Of a DNA stretch of 64,000 nt, positions 50,067 to 58,381 are shown piece after piece. This DNA is from CADEFX01 sp050260355. GTDB taxonomy: Bacteria > Pseudomonadota > Alphaproteobacteria > Rhizobiales > Hyphomicrobiaceae. The notes under the pieces were generated by a model. That model had not been told where the DNA came from. It saw nothing but the letters and a program-made list of their open reading frames with translations, and made no database searches. Position 1 is the stretch's first letter; every line of letters starts with the position of its first letter. The stretch spans positions 1 through 64,000 of the forward strand of contig JBLNBZ010000029.1 of NCBI GenBank assembly GCA_050260355.1, in the 5' to 3' direction. The position numbers and the translations under genes were made by a program.

Positions 50067-51891
50067 CGGCTCGCTCTACCTCATCCGGCGCTCTCCTCAT
50101 CCCCGGCTCGATCTTGCAGTTCGGTCTCTCTCCCATGTAACGACTTGCTCGCGACCCTCGGCTCTCTCAGCCTCGCCGGCTCAATTTTGCGGTTCGGTCT
50201 CTCTCCGCTGCCGGCCATCTCTCGCTCGAGCGCGTTGGCCCTCTCGCGTACTTCGGCTCGCTCACGAACTTCGATGCTCAATCCGCGGTGCTCTCGTCCA
50301 CCTCGACTCGCTTCGCCGATTCGGTTCTCTCGCATTGGCCGGCTCGCTCTCTTGGCTTGGCACTCTCCGTCAGTGCGCCTCATTCTTTTTCTCCGGCGCC
50401 CTCTACCACCCTTGCAACCTTGCTCTCCGGATTCGGCGCTCTCTGCGTGAACGGCTCACTCTCCGCTTTCGGGCCTCTCCTTGCGGGCGGCTCGCTCTCG
50501 AACACTAGGTCTCTCACTTCACTCGGCTCGCTCTCATTCCACGGTCGCTCTAGGGCGTCGGAACTCTCCTATTCTTCAGCTCGCTCCAAATCCTCGCCGC
50601 TCTCTCGCTCGTTTACTCGTTCGTCTCTCACGGCACGCTCCCGGCCACCACTCGCTCATCTACTGCGGTGCGCTTGCGTCTTGTGGCTCGCTCGTCACGC
50701 TCGGCACTCTCGCGCGTAACGGCTCGCTCTGGAATCCCAAGCCCTTCATGTCACTCGGCTCGCTCTTTCCTGCTGGCCCTCTCACTTCTATCGACTCGCT
50801 CCGCCTCTGCGGTGCCCACTGGGATCTCGGCTCGCTCTACCTTTCCGGCACCATCTCTGGTTTCGACTCGCTCTAGCCCTTTGCTGCGCTCAGAGGTTCC
50901 GACTCGCTCTCATCGTTCGGCGCGATCCAAGCTCTCGACTCGCTCTCGACACCCGGGCCTTGCTCTTTTTTTGTCGGCTCGCACTCAAGTCCGGTCCGCT
51001 CATCATTCAACGGCTCGCTTGTCCTTGACGACACTTTCATCCGCGACGGCCCGCTCTACTCTTTCGGCACCCTCTCCCTTTGAGACTCACTTACAAGCAA
51101 GATGCGGTTCCCTCTTGTAGATCGGCGCGCTCCGCAATCACGGCGCCCTCATCAATATCGACTCGCTCCTCGGATACGGCGCTCTCACCGTTTTCGGATC
51201 GCTCTTCAGCCTCGGTCTGCTCAACAAGAACGGCTCGCTCCTCAAATGCGGAGCTCTCCAGGACTTCGTCTCGTTCGCTGCTCTCATACCCCTCATCAAG
51301 TTCGACTCGCTTCCGCACATATGGATCTCTCACGAAAATGGCTCGCTTATCGGCCCTCTCTGGATCTTCGTCTCGCTCTCTTCGCTCGGCACCCTCCGAC
51401 GACGTCGCTCGCTCTCTTAGTTCGGCACGCCCTGGGGATATGGCTCGCTTCACGCTACCGACACTCTCAAATTTTTCGACTCGCTCTACCTTAGCGCTGC
51501 TCTCCAGCTTTTCGGCTCGCCCCTCGGGTATGGTGCTCTCATCCCCCCCCGGCTCGCTCTCTTCGCTCGACACTCTCCAACGGCTTCGCTCGCTCCTGCG
51601 TATCGATCCTTTCATCCACGGCGGCTTGCTCGTTAGGTCCGGCGCTCTCCGTCTTTTCGGCGCGCTCCGATGTCTCGATTCTCTCTGCGGGACTGGCTCA
51701 TTCTCGATACCCGGTCCTCTCAATATCTCCGACTCGCTCCCTGCTTTCGGCACTCTCTGGAACTTCGACTCGCTTCCGCAACCCGGCGCTCTCATGACTT
51801 TCGTCTCGCTCTACCATCCCGGTTCTCCCTTACCCTCTCGGCTCGCTCTTACATTTCGGCCCACTCTGCGCTAACGGCTGCCTCGACACGC
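50067..51891. repeat. array of about 100 alternating 18-bp box-plus-spacer units, function unknown
   Basis: On the written strand the region is a head-to-tail series of 10-bp boxes each followed by about eight bases. Boxes alternate between type A, consensus CGRCTCGCTC, and type B, consensus CGGYNCTCTC, so the higher-order repeat is about 36 bp. I parsed about 101 units by eye; about two thirds are exactly 18 bp and the rest differ mainly by 1-5 bp. Spacers differ from unit to unit but often end in TT or CTT. The best-ordered stretch is 51604-51819, twelve consecutive 18-bp units. The array starts at the base after the stop codon of the 425-residue protein (51892) and ends just before the ribosome binding region of the 89-residue protein. 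The strand transcribed with the operon is purine-rich (GAGCGAGYCG / GAGAGNRCCG). No frame is open through the whole region. It is not a CRISPR array: boxes are too short and spacers far too small. Confidence 0.9.
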
Positions 51892-53169
51892 TCACGCCGC
51901 GGCGGGCGCCAGCAACAGACGCGCCTGCTTGAGCAACCTGTGACCCAAAACGAACGTGCTCACCTCCTCGAGCCAAATGTGCTGCGTTCTCTCCCAATAT
52001 CGCGCTCCCAAGGCCGTGCTGACAGCAGACGCCAGTCGCCAGTAATTGCCCTGGCGAACGAGCCCGTTCGGCATGACCTCGATGATGTCGCGCGCTGGCG
52101 GCACCAGCTCGGCAGCATCACGCGCCGCCGACGCGGGCCTCGCCAATAGAAGCGGATGGCCGACACCGGCATCCGTCACGCGCGTGATGTTGGCCTTCTC
52201 GAGAATTTCACGACCATCATCGGCCTCCACATGCAAAGCCAGCGCCGTCAACTGATCGAGCGCCGGCAGGCCCGGGAAAAACACACACAGATCCGCAAGC
52301 TTGTCTCCATTGCGCTCGCATACCGCCACCTGCAGAGCGCCATACCCGCACGCTGTCACGGGCCCCGTCTTACGCACCTCGAGCTGCAGACTGCGCCCCG
52401 TCAGGCGAAGCTGCTCGCCGTGCACGAAGCGCCGCACCTCGGCCTCGCCCAGCACGCTCGCGGCCGCGCCGAGCGCGCGCCGCGTCACCTTATTGATGCG
52501 CTTGACATCTCGCTTCGCCGCTGCGCCGTGGGCCCTCGCATCGTTGGCAATCCAGGCCGCCGACTCGCGCGCTTGCGCCGCCTCACGCTGGCGCTCCAGG
52601 TCCGCAATCAAATCCGCCGTGCCGTCATCGCGCACAAGGCGCGCATCGACGAGCTCCATGCGCCGGCGCAGCCGGAAGCCGAGGGCGCGCAGCTCGCCCG
52701 CTTCACGCGACAGCTTCGTATAGCGGTGGATGAAGGACGCCGTATGCAGGCGCCGCAGCAAGCGCTTGTGCACCTGGCCGCTGCGCGTGATGCGCACCAC
52801 GGGCCGGAAGGGCTCAAGCATGCCCCCTTGCACGCTGTCCTGGAATGCCCAGTCGGCCATAATCGGCGCCAAACGCTGGCATTGGTGCAATATGGACAGA
52901 AGGCTCGCGCGCATAAGCGCGCCGCGCCGGGCCGGCGCAATCTGCGCGAAGAGCCCGTCGACATGATCGAGCAGATCCGCAACCATGGCGCGACGCTGCC
53001 AGCTTGTCGCTCCGTCGCGCTCCTTGTCGACGCACGCCAGCATGTAGGCCCGCTCGCCATAGAGCTTGAGCACCAAATGGCTGCCGGCATCGATATCCCC
53101 GTCATCGACGGCACAATCGAGCACATAGTCCACATCGGGCGGGACTCTGCTCGCGCGCGGCGCGACCAT
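51892..53169 (-). CDS. unknown 425-residue protein directly upstream of the repeat array
   Basis: The protein starts MVAPRASRVPPDVDYVLDCA and has LVLKLYGERAYMLACVDKER, a basic helical centre (VHKRLLRRLHTASFIHRYTK) and a long Arg/Ala-rich helix between residues 175 and 250. The C-terminal half is more globular (LCVFFPGLPALDQLTALALH). I see no polymerase, reverse transcriptase, nuclease or ATPase motif. Its stop codon is the last thing before the array in transcription order. As the gene touching the array it is the first candidate for a protein that uses or maintains it. ATG 53169 is chosen because residues before it are low-complexity. Confidence 0.65.
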   Translation of the reverse strand: MVAPRASRVPPDVDYVLDCAVDDGDIDAGSHLVLKLYGERAYMLACVDKERDGATSWQRRAMVADLLDHVDGLFAQIAPARRGALMRASLLSILHQCQRLAPIMADWAFQDSVQGGMLEPFRPVVRITRSGQVHKRLLRRLHTASFIHRYTKLSREAGELRALGFRLRRRMELVDARLVRDDGTADLIADLERQREAAQARESAAWIANDARAHGAAAKRDVKRINKVTRRALGAAASVLGEAEVRRFVHGEQLRLTGRSLQLEVRKTGPVTACGYGALQVAVCERNGDKLADLCVFFPGLPALDQLTALALHVEADDGREILEKANITRVTDAGVGHPLLLARPASAARDAAELVPPARDIIEVMPNGLVRQGNYWRLASAVSTALGARYWERTQHIWLEEVSTFVLGHRLLKQARLLLAPAAA

Positions 53170-53170
53170 G

Positions 53171-53521
53171 TCAGCCTCCGCGCGCAGGCCGCACGGCCAC
53201 ACTTTCGGACTTGGCGATCTCCTTGGCGTTCTTGGATTTGCGTGCATTGCGCGCGGGCGCCGACGGTGTCTTGACGAGCTCGCCCGAGCCTTCGCCGACG
53301 AACTTGGCGAAATCCTCATCGGGAATGGCGAGGAGACGATGCCGGCTTGCCTCGCCCACCTCCTGCAGCTTCCGCCGCGTGCCGAGCCGCGGATCGATGA
53401 TGAAGAACGACACGCCCTCGCGCATCTTCTTCTCGATGATCGCCTCCATGTCGGCGTCACGATCCTCGCTCCAGGCAATGGTCTGATCGCCGCGCTCGTT
53501 CAAAATGGTCAACGCGCCCAT
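53171..53521 (-). CDS. hypothetical 116-residue phage protein
   Basis: The protein starts MGALTILNERGDQTIAWSED and has DADMEAIIEKKMREGVSFFI then IDPRLGTRRKLQEV, with a basic, disordered C-terminus. The pattern of strand, helix and IDPR resembles small conserved proteins of phage early regions. The start overlaps the HNH gene by 13 bases. Confidence 0.65.
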   Translation of the reverse strand: MGALTILNERGDQTIAWSEDRDADMEAIIEKKMREGVSFFIIDPRLGTRRKLQEVGEASRHRLLAIPDEDFAKFVGEGSGELVKTPSAPARNARKSKNAKEIAKSESVAVRPARGG

Positions 53522-54171
53522 CGCTTTTGCTCCTGTGATGTCTCGCTGGCGCCCGCGCTCGAGGCCTTGCCGGACGCCTTGTTCGCCTCTGCGTCGGCCG
53601 CTGCCGCACTCTGGCGGGCGCGCTCGCGCACGCGCTGCCGGCGCGCCTCGATGTCGCGCCACGTATCGGGATCGGTGTACTGGCGCCGGGTCAGCTTGAG
53701 CCGCGCCTCCACGTGCAGTTGGTCGCGCAGGCGCACCTTCTCCGCCACCGACATCGCGCCGGCGATGGTGTTACAAATGGCGTGGGCGAGCCCGAGGTTG
53801 GCGAGCGCATCGGGTCCGCCGTGCGACTGCGCCAGCCAGTGCTCGATGGTCACGTCCTCGCCGAGCGGCTCGCCGCACAAGCAGCAGTCCGAGCCGTCCC
53901 GCTCCAGCAGGGCGGCGACCAGGGTCTCGCGCTGCGGCAAATGCCGCTCGCGCTCGAACGGCGGCCGGCGGTTGTAGAAATTGACCAGATGCTGCGACGA
54001 CTCCTCGCTGATGCGCAGCGTCTCGCCCGGCCCCAGCGCCACGACGTGCTCGACCTCGCCCAGACGATAGCGGATCAGCTCGTCGGCATGCTGCAGCGGC
54101 TGAATGCGCACGCCCCAGCGCACCAGATATTGCGCGAACGCATTCCAGTCGACATGTGCAATCGGCCTCAT
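53509..54171 (-). CDS. HNH endonuclease
   Basis: The 220-residue protein has an HNH core near residues 115-160: CCLCGEPLGEDVTIEHWLAQ, then SHGGPDALANLGLAHAICN, with the His, Asn and zinc cysteines in place. A helical, basic C-terminal tail follows (RERARQSAAAADAEANK). ATG 54171 overlaps the MarR stop. A second, unrelated HNH gene lies at 54642-55190. Confidence 0.82.
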   Translation of the reverse strand: MRPIAHVDWNAFAQYLVRWGVRIQPLQHADELIRYRLGEVEHVVALGPGETLRISEESSQHLVNFYNRRPPFERERHLPQRETLVAALLERDGSDCCLCGEPLGEDVTIEHWLAQSHGGPDALANLGLAHAICNTIAGAMSVAEKVRLRDQLHVEARLKLTRRQYTDPDTWRDIEARRQRVRERARQSAAAADAEANKASGKASSAGASETSQEQKRWAR

Positions 54172-54623
54172 GGCGCAGCCTCGCGCTGTCGGCCGTTGCG
54201 CTGGGGAGCCTTCTTGACGCCGGCATGACGCTGCACAAAGCCTTCGAGGGAGGCGACCGTGCGCGCGCCAAGCTCCTCGAGCAGCGAGGCGCCGACGGCA
54301 CGCGCGCGGCTCTCGGCTTTCTCCAGCTGCACGCGGCCCTTCTCGGTGAGATGCGAGCACCAGCGGCGCATCTCGTAGCGATCGCGCCGGATGGTGATGA
54401 GGCCCGCGCGCTGCAGGCGCCGCAGCACCTCCGACAGGGTCGACCGATCGATGCCCGTGGCGCGGCTGATCAGGATCTGATGCGCGCCGGGCTGCTCGGC
54501 GACGGCACGCATGACGGCGTACTGGCGCGGCGTGATCTCGCCGGCCCCAAACATCTCATCAGCGATCTGTCCGACACGCCGCAACAGGTGCGGTATGGGG
54601 CTTGGATCTTTCTGGATGTCCAT
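54168..54623 (-). CDS. MarR-family regulator
   Basis: The 151-residue protein has the MarR winged helix: EITPRQYAVMRAVAEQPGAH, then ISRATGIDRSTLSEVLRRLQ and the wing RRDRYEMRRWCSHLTEKGR. Length is typical. A MarR regulator inside a phage early operon may set expression of that operon or of host genes. No dyad was identified for it. Confidence 0.88.
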   Translation of the reverse strand: MDIQKDPSPIPHLLRRVGQIADEMFGAGEITPRQYAVMRAVAEQPGAHQILISRATGIDRSTLSEVLRRLQRAGLITIRRDRYEMRRWCSHLTEKGRVQLEKAESRARAVGASLLEELGARTVASLEGFVQRHAGVKKAPQRNGRQREAAP

Positions 54624-54641
54624 GATCTATTGACTTTCTGC

Positions 54642-55190
54642 TCAACGTTTGGCGCGAGGAACAACCCCGCCACCAAGCTTTGCCTTGAATGGCCCGTTGC
54701 GATTGGTCTTGAAGCCGGGCCCACGCAGTCTGCTCCTGCTCGTCCTCCGGTGCGGCTTCTCCTTCTCCTGCGGTTCATCATCGATTTCTGCGTCGGTCTC
54801 TATATCGGTCTCTGCATCGCACGCGGCGCCGGCTTGTTTGGCGCGCAGCGCCGCCTCGTGCTCGGCCTGTTTTCGGGCGAGGCGCCGGCCGCGATGCAGC
54901 TCGTGGATGTCCGAGCCGCGTGTGGTCGCGCCCGCGCCGAACGTCTTGATGCCGTGACAGGTCTTGTGCTTGGCAAAAATGTAGTTGGGATCGTTGGCGG
55001 GTGGCACGGTGTCGCCCTCGTACTCGTTCCAGCCGCGCAGCGCCAGCGCCGGATCGTGGTCGAAATTCACATCGCTCCAGGCGCCGAGCTTACCGCGGCA
55101 CGCCGTGCAACGGCCTTCTTGGCGGATCAACACCTCGCCTTTCACGCGCATGGGAATGGCTGGGCGATAATGTCTCGGCCGCGCCGTCAT
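54642..55190 (-). CDS. HNH-type endonuclease-like protein
   Basis: The 182-residue protein has a treble-clef nuclease pattern: GRCTACRGKLGAWSDVNFDH, then DPNYIFAKHKTCHGIKTFG, giving Cys-Cys and His-containing metal sites typical of HNH proteins. It carries an acidic Asp/Glu/Thr linker and a basic C-terminus. ATG 55190 overlaps the stop of the upstream gene. Confidence 0.8.
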   Translation of the reverse strand: MTARPRHYRPAIPMRVKGEVLIRQEGRCTACRGKLGAWSDVNFDHDPALALRGWNEYEGDTVPPANDPNYIFAKHKTCHGIKTFGAGATTRGSDIHELHRGRRLARKQAEHEAALRAKQAGAACDAETDIETDAEIDDEPQEKEKPHRRTSRSRLRGPGFKTNRNGPFKAKLGGGVVPRAKR

Positions 55191-55606
55191 GTTTGCGTCC
55201 GGCGCTCGACGATGCTCATGAGCTCATCGGCGCGCTTGCGCAAACGCTCGTTGAGCCCGGGACTCTCAAGCTTGTCGTAGCTAACCTCGATCAGACTCGC
55301 GAACGCCTTCGACATGATATTGAGCCCGTCGTCCTTGCGCAGATCGAATCTGCAGGTCACCGCCGTCTTGAAGATCATCTCGGTGACCAGCATCAAAATC
55401 GTCTGCATGACATCGGGCTCGTTCGTGCGACGCTCAAGCTCATTGAGCAGCCAACACAGGAACCCCGGAAAGACCTCCTTGCCAAGCCGCCCGAGACAAG
55501 CCTCCGCTGGATCGTTGCTCAGGGATTTATCGTGATAATCGCGAATGACCATGTCGATCATGGCCTGGTTGATGACTGCGTCGCGTTGGGCTTTCCGATC
55601 GTGCAT
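55187..55606 (-). CDS. hypothetical 139-residue phage protein
   Basis: The helical protein begins MHDRKAQRDAVINQAMIDMV and has FPGFLCWLLNELERRTNEPD then LMLVTEMIFKTAVTCRFDLR. No family is recognised. Its start shares a base with the recT stop, so it is coupled to recT and may serve the recombination system. Confidence 0.65.
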   Translation of the reverse strand: MHDRKAQRDAVINQAMIDMVIRDYHDKSLSNDPAEACLGRLGKEVFPGFLCWLLNELERRTNEPDVMQTILMLVTEMIFKTAVTCRFDLRKDDGLNIMSKAFASLIEVSYDKLESPGLNERLRKRADELMSIVERRTQT

Positions 55607-56709
55607 TAGTGAGCTCCTGTCGCTGCTTTGGCTTTGCTCTTGTCCGTGCTCTTGGCTCTCTTCAGGCGCTGCATGTGCTGCTGCCAGACCGCGCGGCAAC
55701 TCTCCTTCTCGGCCTCGCTTGCGACCTCGATCTCGCCGCGCAGCCCGGCCAGCGCCACGTCGCAGGCGCTCTGCGAGCGACAGGCGGCAAGGGCTGCATC
55801 GAGCCGCTCGCTCAGCCTGGGGACGACGGGCTCTGCGGCATCCTCGGCGAGCGGCCAGCCATCACCCGCATCGTCGTCGGTGGCCGGCTCGGCCGCCACC
55901 GTCTCCGCCTCCAGGCTCTGCGCCTCGATCAGATTGCCATCGTCATCGAAGGCGTCGAGCGAGGGATCGATCAGCGGATTGGCGGCCGGATTTTCGCGGA
56001 TCAACTGCGCCTTGCCTTCGAGCAGCGTGTAATCGTCGTCGCGCTCGACCAGCCTGCGGCCCTCGATCGACAGCGTCGGCAGCAGCTTGGAGCCGCGCCG
56101 GATGGCGCATTTGATCGCCATCTGGTCGTACCAGTCGCGCCAAGCCGGGCTGTTGGCGGCGCGCGACTGCCGGCGCATGCGCTCGATGTCGGCATGCGAG
56201 ATCATGGTGCGGCCGATGATGCGCTCGCTCTTGTCGCGAAACAACACGTAGGCGGCGCGCACGCGGCCGCGCGCCGCCTCGTCCATTTCCAGCGACGGGC
56301 GATAGTCGCACTTGGGATGATCGCCGCTCACCCACTCGAAATGGTCGGACTCGTAAACGGCGTTGGCCTCGATCGAGTAGACGTCGCCGAGCTGGCGCAG
56401 GCGCATGATGATGCCGCTGACCATGGGCAGATACTGCGCCGCCATGCCTTTGATCTGCTTGTCGAAAAACGGCACGATCGCGGCCTGGCGCCCATCGGGC
56501 ACCAGGCCGTCGTTGGCACAGCGCAGGAAGGCATCGATCAGCGTTTCCGGCAGGCAGCTGAGCAGACCGGGATTGCGCTGCAGATAAATCTGAGCCGCCG
56601 CCATGAAGCGGTCGACCTGCAGCGACTTGGGCAGGGAATCCATGATGATCTGCCGCCGCTCGACGAGCGAGGCATGTACGCTCTGCACCGAAAGCTGTTG
56701 GCGGGCCAT
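55606..56709 (-). CDS. recT: RecT-family single-strand annealing protein
   Basis: The 367-residue protein matches phage RecT: AAQIYLQRNPGLLSCLPETL, FDKQIKGMAAQYLPMVSGII, GRTMISHADIERMRRQSRAA and AWRDWYDQMAIKCAIRRGSK with its conserved Lys/Arg set. An acidic tail with helices follows. RecT anneals complementary strands for recombination. It works with the RecE-like exonuclease encoded just upstream at 57241. Confidence 0.93.
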   Translation of the reverse strand: MARQQLSVQSVHASLVERRQIIMDSLPKSLQVDRFMAAAQIYLQRNPGLLSCLPETLIDAFLRCANDGLVPDGRQAAIVPFFDKQIKGMAAQYLPMVSGIIMRLRQLGDVYSIEANAVYESDHFEWVSGDHPKCDYRPSLEMDEAARGRVRAAYVLFRDKSERIIGRTMISHADIERMRRQSRAANSPAWRDWYDQMAIKCAIRRGSKLLPTLSIEGRRLVERDDDYTLLEGKAQLIRENPAANPLIDPSLDAFDDDGNLIEAQSLEAETVAAEPATDDDAGDGWPLAEDAAEPVVPRLSERLDAALAACRSQSACDVALAGLRGEIEVASEAEKESCRAVWQQHMQRLKRAKSTDKSKAKAATGAH

Positions 56710-56715
56710 GACGCT

Positions 56716-57237
56716 TTACTCCTTGGATTGGCGATCGTCGGCGCGATCGATCGCGGGCGTTGACATGTCGGAGCGCGCATCGGGGCCGTCCCGGCGCGCT
56801 TTTGAGCTCTCCTCCTGCTCGACATCGGACGCGGCGTCGTTGCAGGCGACGAAATACATCGTCGACATGATGCCGAGCACACCCAGGGCGCGCAGCAGAT
56901 CACCCGGCAGCAGTGGCCCGGCGATCACGATCCATATCACGCGGCACATCGTCTCCTCCTCGCCCTTGCGCACGCGATTGGGTTGCGATTGTCCGGGCTC
57001 GGTTGCCGCGTGCACGCCGATGAAGCACAGCGGCATCCCGATCAGCACGAGCGTGACGAACGCGTAGGACAGCCCGCTCAAGCTGCCGTGCAGCAACAAG
57101 TCGGCCTGATACACGTAGAAGAAGAGCAGAGCGCCGAGTGCGAGCATGCGCCGGCTGATGCGCAAATGCCGGCTGCACAGGCCCACGATCGGCTGGTAGA
57201 TGCGGTCCACCATGAAATCGTCGATCTTGCGCAGCAT
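56716..57237 (-). CDS. membrane protein of unknown function between recE and recT
   Basis: The 173-residue protein has three hydrophobic segments near residues 30-48, 52-76 and 96-125, and a charged, acidic C-terminus (VEQEESSKARRDGPDARSDM). No family is recognised. Its position between two recombination genes is unusual for a membrane protein and may be a coupled accessory. Confidence 0.65.
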   Translation of the reverse strand: MLRKIDDFMVDRIYQPIVGLCSRHLRISRRMLALGALLFFYVYQADLLLHGSLSGLSYAFVTLVLIGMPLCFIGVHAATEPGQSQPNRVRKGEEETMCRVIWIVIAGPLLPGDLLRALGVLGIMSTMYFVACNDAASDVEQEESSKARRDGPDARSDMSTPAIDRADDRQSKE

Positions 57238-57240
57238 CGC

Positions 57241-58380
57241 TCAATCCTGCCCGAGCCAGGTCGGCAGGTCCTGTCCCGTGATCAGCTCGAAGGGGGCGGT
57301 GTAAATCCACATCTCGCGGCCATAGCGCGCCATGTTCTCGCGCCAGGTATCGAGAGCGCGCAGGCGCTGCTCGCTGGCCAGACCGAACAGGGGGTCGTCC
57401 TGGCTCATGCCGCACGCCCAGGCGATCGGCGCGCCCGTCTTTTTCACGAACACCCAGCTCCACGTGTAGTCGGCCTGGCGCGCGAAGACGCGCAGCCACT
57501 TCATCGGCGGCGCCATCCGGCGCAAGGGATCGTCGGGGGCGATCTTGTCGATCGGGACGGCGCCGGCGGCATCGCTCCACACATACACCTTGCCCGCCTC
57601 CACGAACTTGCGCGCCTGCTCGCGCGCCTCCGTGTAGTGGACGAACTGGATGTCGTAGCGGCGCTGAGCGATCTCGCGCTTGCAGGCCGTCGCGAAGCTT
57701 TTGAGCGAGCGCAGGCCGATCGATTTGAGATCGACGCTGGCCAGCAGCTTGAGGTAGTCGATGCGCGCTTTGTTGGGCACGCCATCCTCCAGCCAGAACA
57801 CCGACACCTCCGACCAGCCGTCCTCGAAGCAACGGGCAAGGTCGGGGTTCCTGGTGATGGTGGCGGCCGACAGGAGAATGCGCTGATAAGCGCGCCATTT
57901 GATCGGCGTGCGTCCAGCAACCCACTTGGCCTCGATCTCCTCCCAGATCGGCGCGTCGGGATCGGCAGCCTTGCAGCGCGCGATCAGCTCGGCCTTGTCG
58001 CCGGAGACCTTGAGCTGGCGCTCTCTGAGCCAGGCCTGCATATCCCGATTGGTGACGAGGGCGCCAGGAAAGTCGGCCGGATCGGGCTCGGCGCAGAAGG
58101 CGGCGTCGAAGGCCTCGCGCCCTTCGAGCACCAGCTTGTGATAGGCCCGCCCGACCAGCAGATCCTCCTTCTCGATCTCCTCCTGCTCGCGCAGAGGGTT
58201 CATGGCGCTTTCCCACCAGAACTCCACGGGCTCGATGGCGAGGCGCTGAATGGCGTGCGAGCCGAGCGCCTCGCTCTCGTGATAGCGCTTCTCGGGCAGG
58301 CCGAAGATCAGTGCCTCGGTTGGCAAGGCCGGCGGCGGTGCGGTGCCGGTCTCAGTCATGACGCTGCCATCCTGGGCCAT
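57241..58380 (-). CDS. RecE-like PD-(D/E)XK exonuclease with an inserted SAP motif
   Basis: The 379-residue protein fits the PDDEXK_12 / exodeoxyribonuclease VIII group: HAIQRLAIEPVEFWWESAMN, KEDLLVGRAYHKLVLEG with the core His, and NKARIDYLKLLASVDLKS, which contains the D...(D/E)xK residues. Inside lies DMQAWLRERQLKVSGDKAEL then IARCK, a SAP-type DNA-binding motif (residues ~105-130). It digests double-stranded DNA to make 3' tails for RecT. ATG 58380 is used. Confidence 0.88.
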   Translation of the reverse strand: MAQDGSVMTETGTAPPPALPTEALIFGLPEKRYHESEALGSHAIQRLAIEPVEFWWESAMNPLREQEEIEKEDLLVGRAYHKLVLEGREAFDAAFCAEPDPADFPGALVTNRDMQAWLRERQLKVSGDKAELIARCKAADPDAPIWEEIEAKWVAGRTPIKWRAYQRILLSAATITRNPDLARCFEDGWSEVSVFWLEDGVPNKARIDYLKLLASVDLKSIGLRSLKSFATACKREIAQRRYDIQFVHYTEAREQARKFVEAGKVYVWSDAAGAVPIDKIAPDDPLRRMAPPMKWLRVFARQADYTWSWVFVKKTGAPIAWACGMSQDDPLFGLASEQRLRALDTWRENMARYGREMWIYTAPFELITGQDLPTWLGQD

Positions 58381-58381
58381 C

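Noticed and set aside
49867..50508. A rightward gene crossing the 89-residue gene into the array
   Set aside because: It is antisense to a coupled leftward gene and its second half is only repeat units.
51091..51795. A 234-codon gene inside the array
   Set aside because: The frame arises from 18-bp periodicity and low stop-codon content; it has no ribosome binding site, covers only part of the array, and overlapping frames on the other strand are as long.
50067..51891. CRISPR array
   Set aside because: Boxes are about 10 bp and spacers about 8 bp, two alternating box types occur, and no cas gene is present in the window.
51892..53169. Reverse transcriptase or nuclease partner of the array
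   Set aside because: No YxDD, DEDD, HNH or PD-(D/E)XK motif is visible in the 425-residue protein.
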